Below, one piece after another: positions 61,581 through 64,000 of a stretch of DNA of 64,000 nt (position 1 is its first letter; each line of letters starts with the position of its first letter). The position numbers were made by a program, and so were the translations under genes. The stretch is from an uncultured Bacteroidia bacterium (GTDB taxonomy: Bacteria; Bacteroidota; Bacteroidia; Bacteroidales; F082). The stretch is from NCBI GenBank assembly GCA_902801465.1, contig CADCIH010000001.1, forward strand, positions 124,001 to 188,000. The letters run 5' to 3'. The notes under the pieces were generated by a model, which was not told the DNA's origin, searched no databases, and saw only the letters and a program-made list of their open reading frames with translations.

Positions 61581-62854
61581 TGGATGCAGGGGAGTGCTTT
61601 TTCGAGTTGGATGCCTCTGGAGCCTTTGACGAGGATGGTGCGGCCTGCGACGGGGTGCTGGCTGAGGTAGGTCACGAGGTCGTCAACGGTGGCAAAGGTG
61701 TGATACTCGGGGTTGTCGTTATATTTGCTGAAGCAGGGGCCGACGAGGAAGGCCTCGTGGAAGCCTGAGCTCTTGAGGAGTTCGAGGATGGTGCGGTGCT
61801 CTTGTTCGGAGGCGTCGCCCAGTTCACGCATGTCGCCGAGGATAAGCAGGGCGTTGTCGCCGCTGATTTGCCTGAAGTTCCTTACGGAGGCGTTCATGCT
61901 GGTGGGGTTGGCGTTGTAGGCGTCCATGATGATGCGGTTACGACCTTCGATTACCTGAGAGCGGCTGTTAGTGGGTTCGTAATCTTCGAGGGCGGCTTTG
62001 ATGTCGTGGCTCTCGACTCCGAAATGGGTCCCGACGGCGATGGCGGCGGCTACGTTCTCGAAGTTATAGGCGCCCACCAGATGGGTTTGGATGTCGCCGA
62101 TGCCTTGCGCGTTAACCTTGAGATAGGGGTCGCATGAGACGATGCGGACTTTGCATTCGTTGGCATCGTTGTCGCCATAGGTGTGTCGGCAAAGGTCTTT
62201 CGACAAGTCCATCAGCAATTTGTTGTCGCCGTTGACGAAGGCAGTCCCGTTGGAGGCTTTGAGGTTTTCGTAGAGTTCGTTTTTGGTCTTGATGACGCCT
62301 TCGAAGCTTCCGAAGCCTTCCAGATGTGCCTTACCGATATTGGTGATGATGCCGTAGTCGGGGCAGGCGAGGCTGGCCAGGGTCCTGATCTCACCTGGGT
62401 GGTTGGCTCCCATCTCCACGATGGCGAACTCGGTGTCGGGGGTGATGTGCAGCAGGGTGAGCGGCACGCCGATATGGTTGTTGAAGTTGCCTTGGGTGAA
62501 GATGGTGTTGTATTTCTTGCTGAGCACTGCTGAGACAAGTTCCTTGGTGGTGGTCTTGCCGTTGGTGCCGGTGATCGAGAGGACCGTCAGGTTGGTCATC
62601 TGGAGCCGGTGATACAAGGCCAGCGTCTGGAGCATCTTCAGGCTGTCTTTTACTTTGACGATGCGCGGATGGTCGGGCAGTGAGGGCCGGTCGGCCACGA
62701 CGAGGCTGGCGATGCCGGCTTCGGCAACCTCAAGGGCGAAGTCGTTTCCGTCGAAACGCTCGCCTTTCAAAGCGAAAAACACCGACGCAGGCTCGATGTG
62801 CCTGCTGTCGGTGCTTATCTTGAATGATTTTTTGTAAGATTCGTAGATTGACAT
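61577..62854 (-). CDS. murF: UDP-MurNAc-tripeptide--D-Ala-D-Ala ligase
   Basis: 425 residues, Mur-ligase fold. P-loop SITGTNGKTTTKELVSA, central motifs EMGANHPGEI and ITNIGKAHLEGFGS, C-terminal domain with DAYNANPTSM and LGDMRELGD. It completes the cytoplasmic UDP-MurNAc-pentapeptide. It lies between gldJ (2-nt gap) and anmK (overlap), a gldJ-murF arrangement known in Bacteroidota. Confidence 0.96.
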   Translation of the reverse strand: MSIYESYKKSFKISTDSRHIEPASVFFALKGERFDGNDFALEVAEAGIASLVVADRPSLPDHPRIVKVKDSLKMLQTLALYHRLQMTNLTVLSITGTNGKTTTKELVSAVLSKKYNTIFTQGNFNNHIGVPLTLLHITPDTEFAIVEMGANHPGEIRTLASLACPDYGIITNIGKAHLEGFGSFEGVIKTKNELYENLKASNGTAFVNGDNKLLMDLSKDLCRHTYGDNDANECKVRIVSCDPYLKVNAQGIGDIQTHLVGAYNFENVAAAIAVGTHFGVESHDIKAALEDYEPTNSRSQVIEGRNRIIMDAYNANPTSMNASVRNFRQISGDNALLILGDMRELGDASEQEHRTILELLKSSGFHEAFLVGPCFSKYNDNPEYHTFATVDDLVTYLSQHPVAGRTILVKGSRGIQLEKALPCIQ

Positions 62855-62856
62855 GT

Positions 62857-64000
62857 TTATTTGGAGAACGAGCTACCTACCTTGTTCATGGCGCATCGGA
62901 AACCGATGGCGGCCGATGATTGGTTTTGGTTGAGGTAACGGCGGTTGCCGGGACTCAGGTAGTAGGGACCATCGGCCCATGAGCCGCCTTTGTAGACGCG
63001 TGACTCGTCGCTGATAAGGGTGGTGCCGGAGGCATCGTTGGTGGCGTAGTCGTACATGTCCTTGGTGAAGCTCTGCTGGTCTTCCTGAGTGTCGGTCCAG
63101 CTGCTTCTGATGGAGGACATATAGTCGCCGTCAACATAGTTGGAGTTGAACGAGGTGCGGTAGTTTTGGCGTTTTGCGGCTTCTTCCTGTGAGATGGGTT
63201 CTCTCTGGATACGTCCAAGGGAGTCTTTCTGAGCGATGAAGCCGTCTTCGTCGAGTTTTTTCTGGGTGAACACGTTGCCGCGGAAGGGGCTGTAGTCGGC
63301 CACATCTTCGAAGCTGAGGGGACGATAGACGTCGGCGACCCATTCAGAGACGTTGCCAGCCATGTTGTAGAGGCCGTAGTCGTTGGGCCAGTAGGAACCC
63401 ACGGGAGCCGGCAGTGCGGCACCGTCGTTGAGGTTGCCAGCCACGCCCATGTAGTTACCGGGGCCGATCTTGAAGTTGGCCATGAAGCTGCCGCGGTATT
63501 TCTTGTTGTCGGTGCGGAGTCCGTCACCATTCCAGGGATAGACCTTGCGTTGTGAGACGATCTCGTTGTTGGTGTTGCCGATCAGGCCGACGGCGGCGTA
63601 TTCCCATTCAGCTTCCGTGGGGAGACGGTAGGAGGGGAGCAGGATGCCGTCCGACATGGTGACGTTGCGGATGCCGTCGCCGTTCTGTTTGCTGAGGTCT
63701 CTCTTGCCGTTCTTCACATTACCCACATATTGTCCGGCGAGATAGGCGTCGGTATTGAAGTTGTTCTCGTCTTGCTGTGAGGGGTCCCAGTCGAGGATGC
63801 CTTTCTTGATAAGCATCAACTCGTTCACTCGGTCGGTACGCCATGAGCAGTAGTCGTTGGCCTGGACCCAGGTGACGCCGACAACGGGGTAGTCGTTGTA
63901 GGAGGGGTGTCTGAAATAGACCTCGATCATGGGCTCGTTGTAGGTCAGACGGCCGCGCCACACCAATGTGTCGGGCATGGCGTTGCGCACCACTTCGGGA
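62857..64000 (-). CDS. gldJ: GldJ-like gliding/T9SS lipoprotein, 5' end outside window
   Basis: About 381 C-terminal residues; the open frame continues across the right edge (the first codons seen read PEVVRNAMPDTLVW). The fold is that of the formylglycine-generating-enzyme (FGE-sulfatase) family: YPVVGVTWVQANDYCSWRTD, YRLPTEAEWEYAAVG, GLYNMAGNVSEWVADVYRP and the ending RVYKGGSWADG...AIGFRCAMNKVG. The last part and the murF neighbour match GldJ of Flavobacterium, an outer-membrane lipoprotein that stabilises the gliding/T9SS machinery; GldK/PorK is the alternative. The lipoprotein signal is outside the window. It agrees with the T9SS sorting domain found at 19000-19200. Confidence 0.85.
   Translation of the reverse strand, partial: PEVVRNAMPDTLVWRGRLTYNEPMIEVYFRHPSYNDYPVVGVTWVQANDYCSWRTDRVNELMLIKKGILDWDPSQQDENNFNTDAYLAGQYVGNVKNGKRDLSKQNGDGIRNVTMSDGILLPSYRLPTEAEWEYAAVGLIGNTNNEIVSQRKVYPWNGDGLRTDNKKYRGSFMANFKIGPGNYMGVAGNLNDGAALPAPVGSYWPNDYGLYNMAGNVSEWVADVYRPLSFEDVADYSPFRGNVFTQKKLDEDGFIAQKDSLGRIQREPISQEEAAKRQNYRTSFNSNYVDGDYMSSIRSSWTDTQEDQQSFTKDMYDYATNDASGTTLISDESRVYKGGSWADGPYYLSPGNRRYLNQNQSSAAIGFRCAMNKVGSSFSK

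Noticed and set aside
1..64000. CRISPR arrays, rRNA genes, insertion sequences and replication origins
   Set aside because: I looked for regularly spaced repeats, rRNA signatures, transposase motifs and DnaA-box clusters and found none.

Overview
The window reads as a chromosomal piece of a Bacteroidota member, most likely of the order Bacteroidales. Evidence: repeated TAnnTTTG (-7) promoter boxes characteristic of the phylum, a tmRNA whose tag reads GENNYAFAA, a type IX secretion (T9SS) C-terminal sorting domain on one secreted protein, a GldJ-type lipoprotein next to murF, and the usual str-S10-spc-alpha ribosomal superoperon without tuf and without map after secY. The two tRNA genes and the tmRNA gene do not encode their 3' CCA.

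Layout. 1-2044: the 5' end of a secreted protein gene, divergent from a sigma-54-type response regulator that lacks a DNA-binding domain, then ssrA (tmRNA) with its terminator. 2200-14900: a visibly more AT-rich block directly downstream of ssrA. It holds two small leftward genes and a tightly spaced eight-gene rightward operon driven by a good promoter at 3394-3425. The operon encodes two proteins with nearly identical degenerate J-domain-like N-termini, a membrane protein ending in a GrpE-like domain, an Hsp70 homologue, two further membrane proteins, a fused pseudokinase-like/AAA+ protein and a TerB-like protein. I read this as a complete, membrane-anchored, dedicated Hsp70/J/GrpE-type chaperone set coupled to a kinase-like/AAA+ protein. 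It is the best candidate here for an undescribed system.

15000-35700: ordinary accessory and housekeeping genes. These are an (alpha/alpha)-barrel-like membrane protein, a DUF985 cupin, a T9SS-secreted FG-GAP protein, a retropepsin-like protease, a LOG-family enzyme, tRNA-Gly(CCC), an SPFH/zinc-ribbon protein paired with a Tim44-like/zinc-ribbon protein, tRNA-Val(UAC), a lipoprotein and an outer-membrane protein, an MFS transporter with rsmG, a LysM glucosaminidase, uvrA, a lytic transglycosylase, rfbC and lpdA. Gene ends in this part are repeatedly decorated with foldback repeats built from short purine-rich words.

35700-53500: the ribosomal superoperon from rpsL to rplQ. It has a strong promoter, a roughly 270-nt structured leader before rpsL, an internal promoter before infA and a terminator after rplQ. 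53500-64000: leftward genes for a RecD2/Dda-like helicase, a BamA/TamA-like outer-membrane lipoprotein, an ExbB-ExbD-TonB-FolC operon, and the GldJ-MurF-AnmK operon, which runs off the right edge. The cell-envelope theme (T9SS, Omp85, TonB, peptidoglycan recycling) is consistent through the second half.
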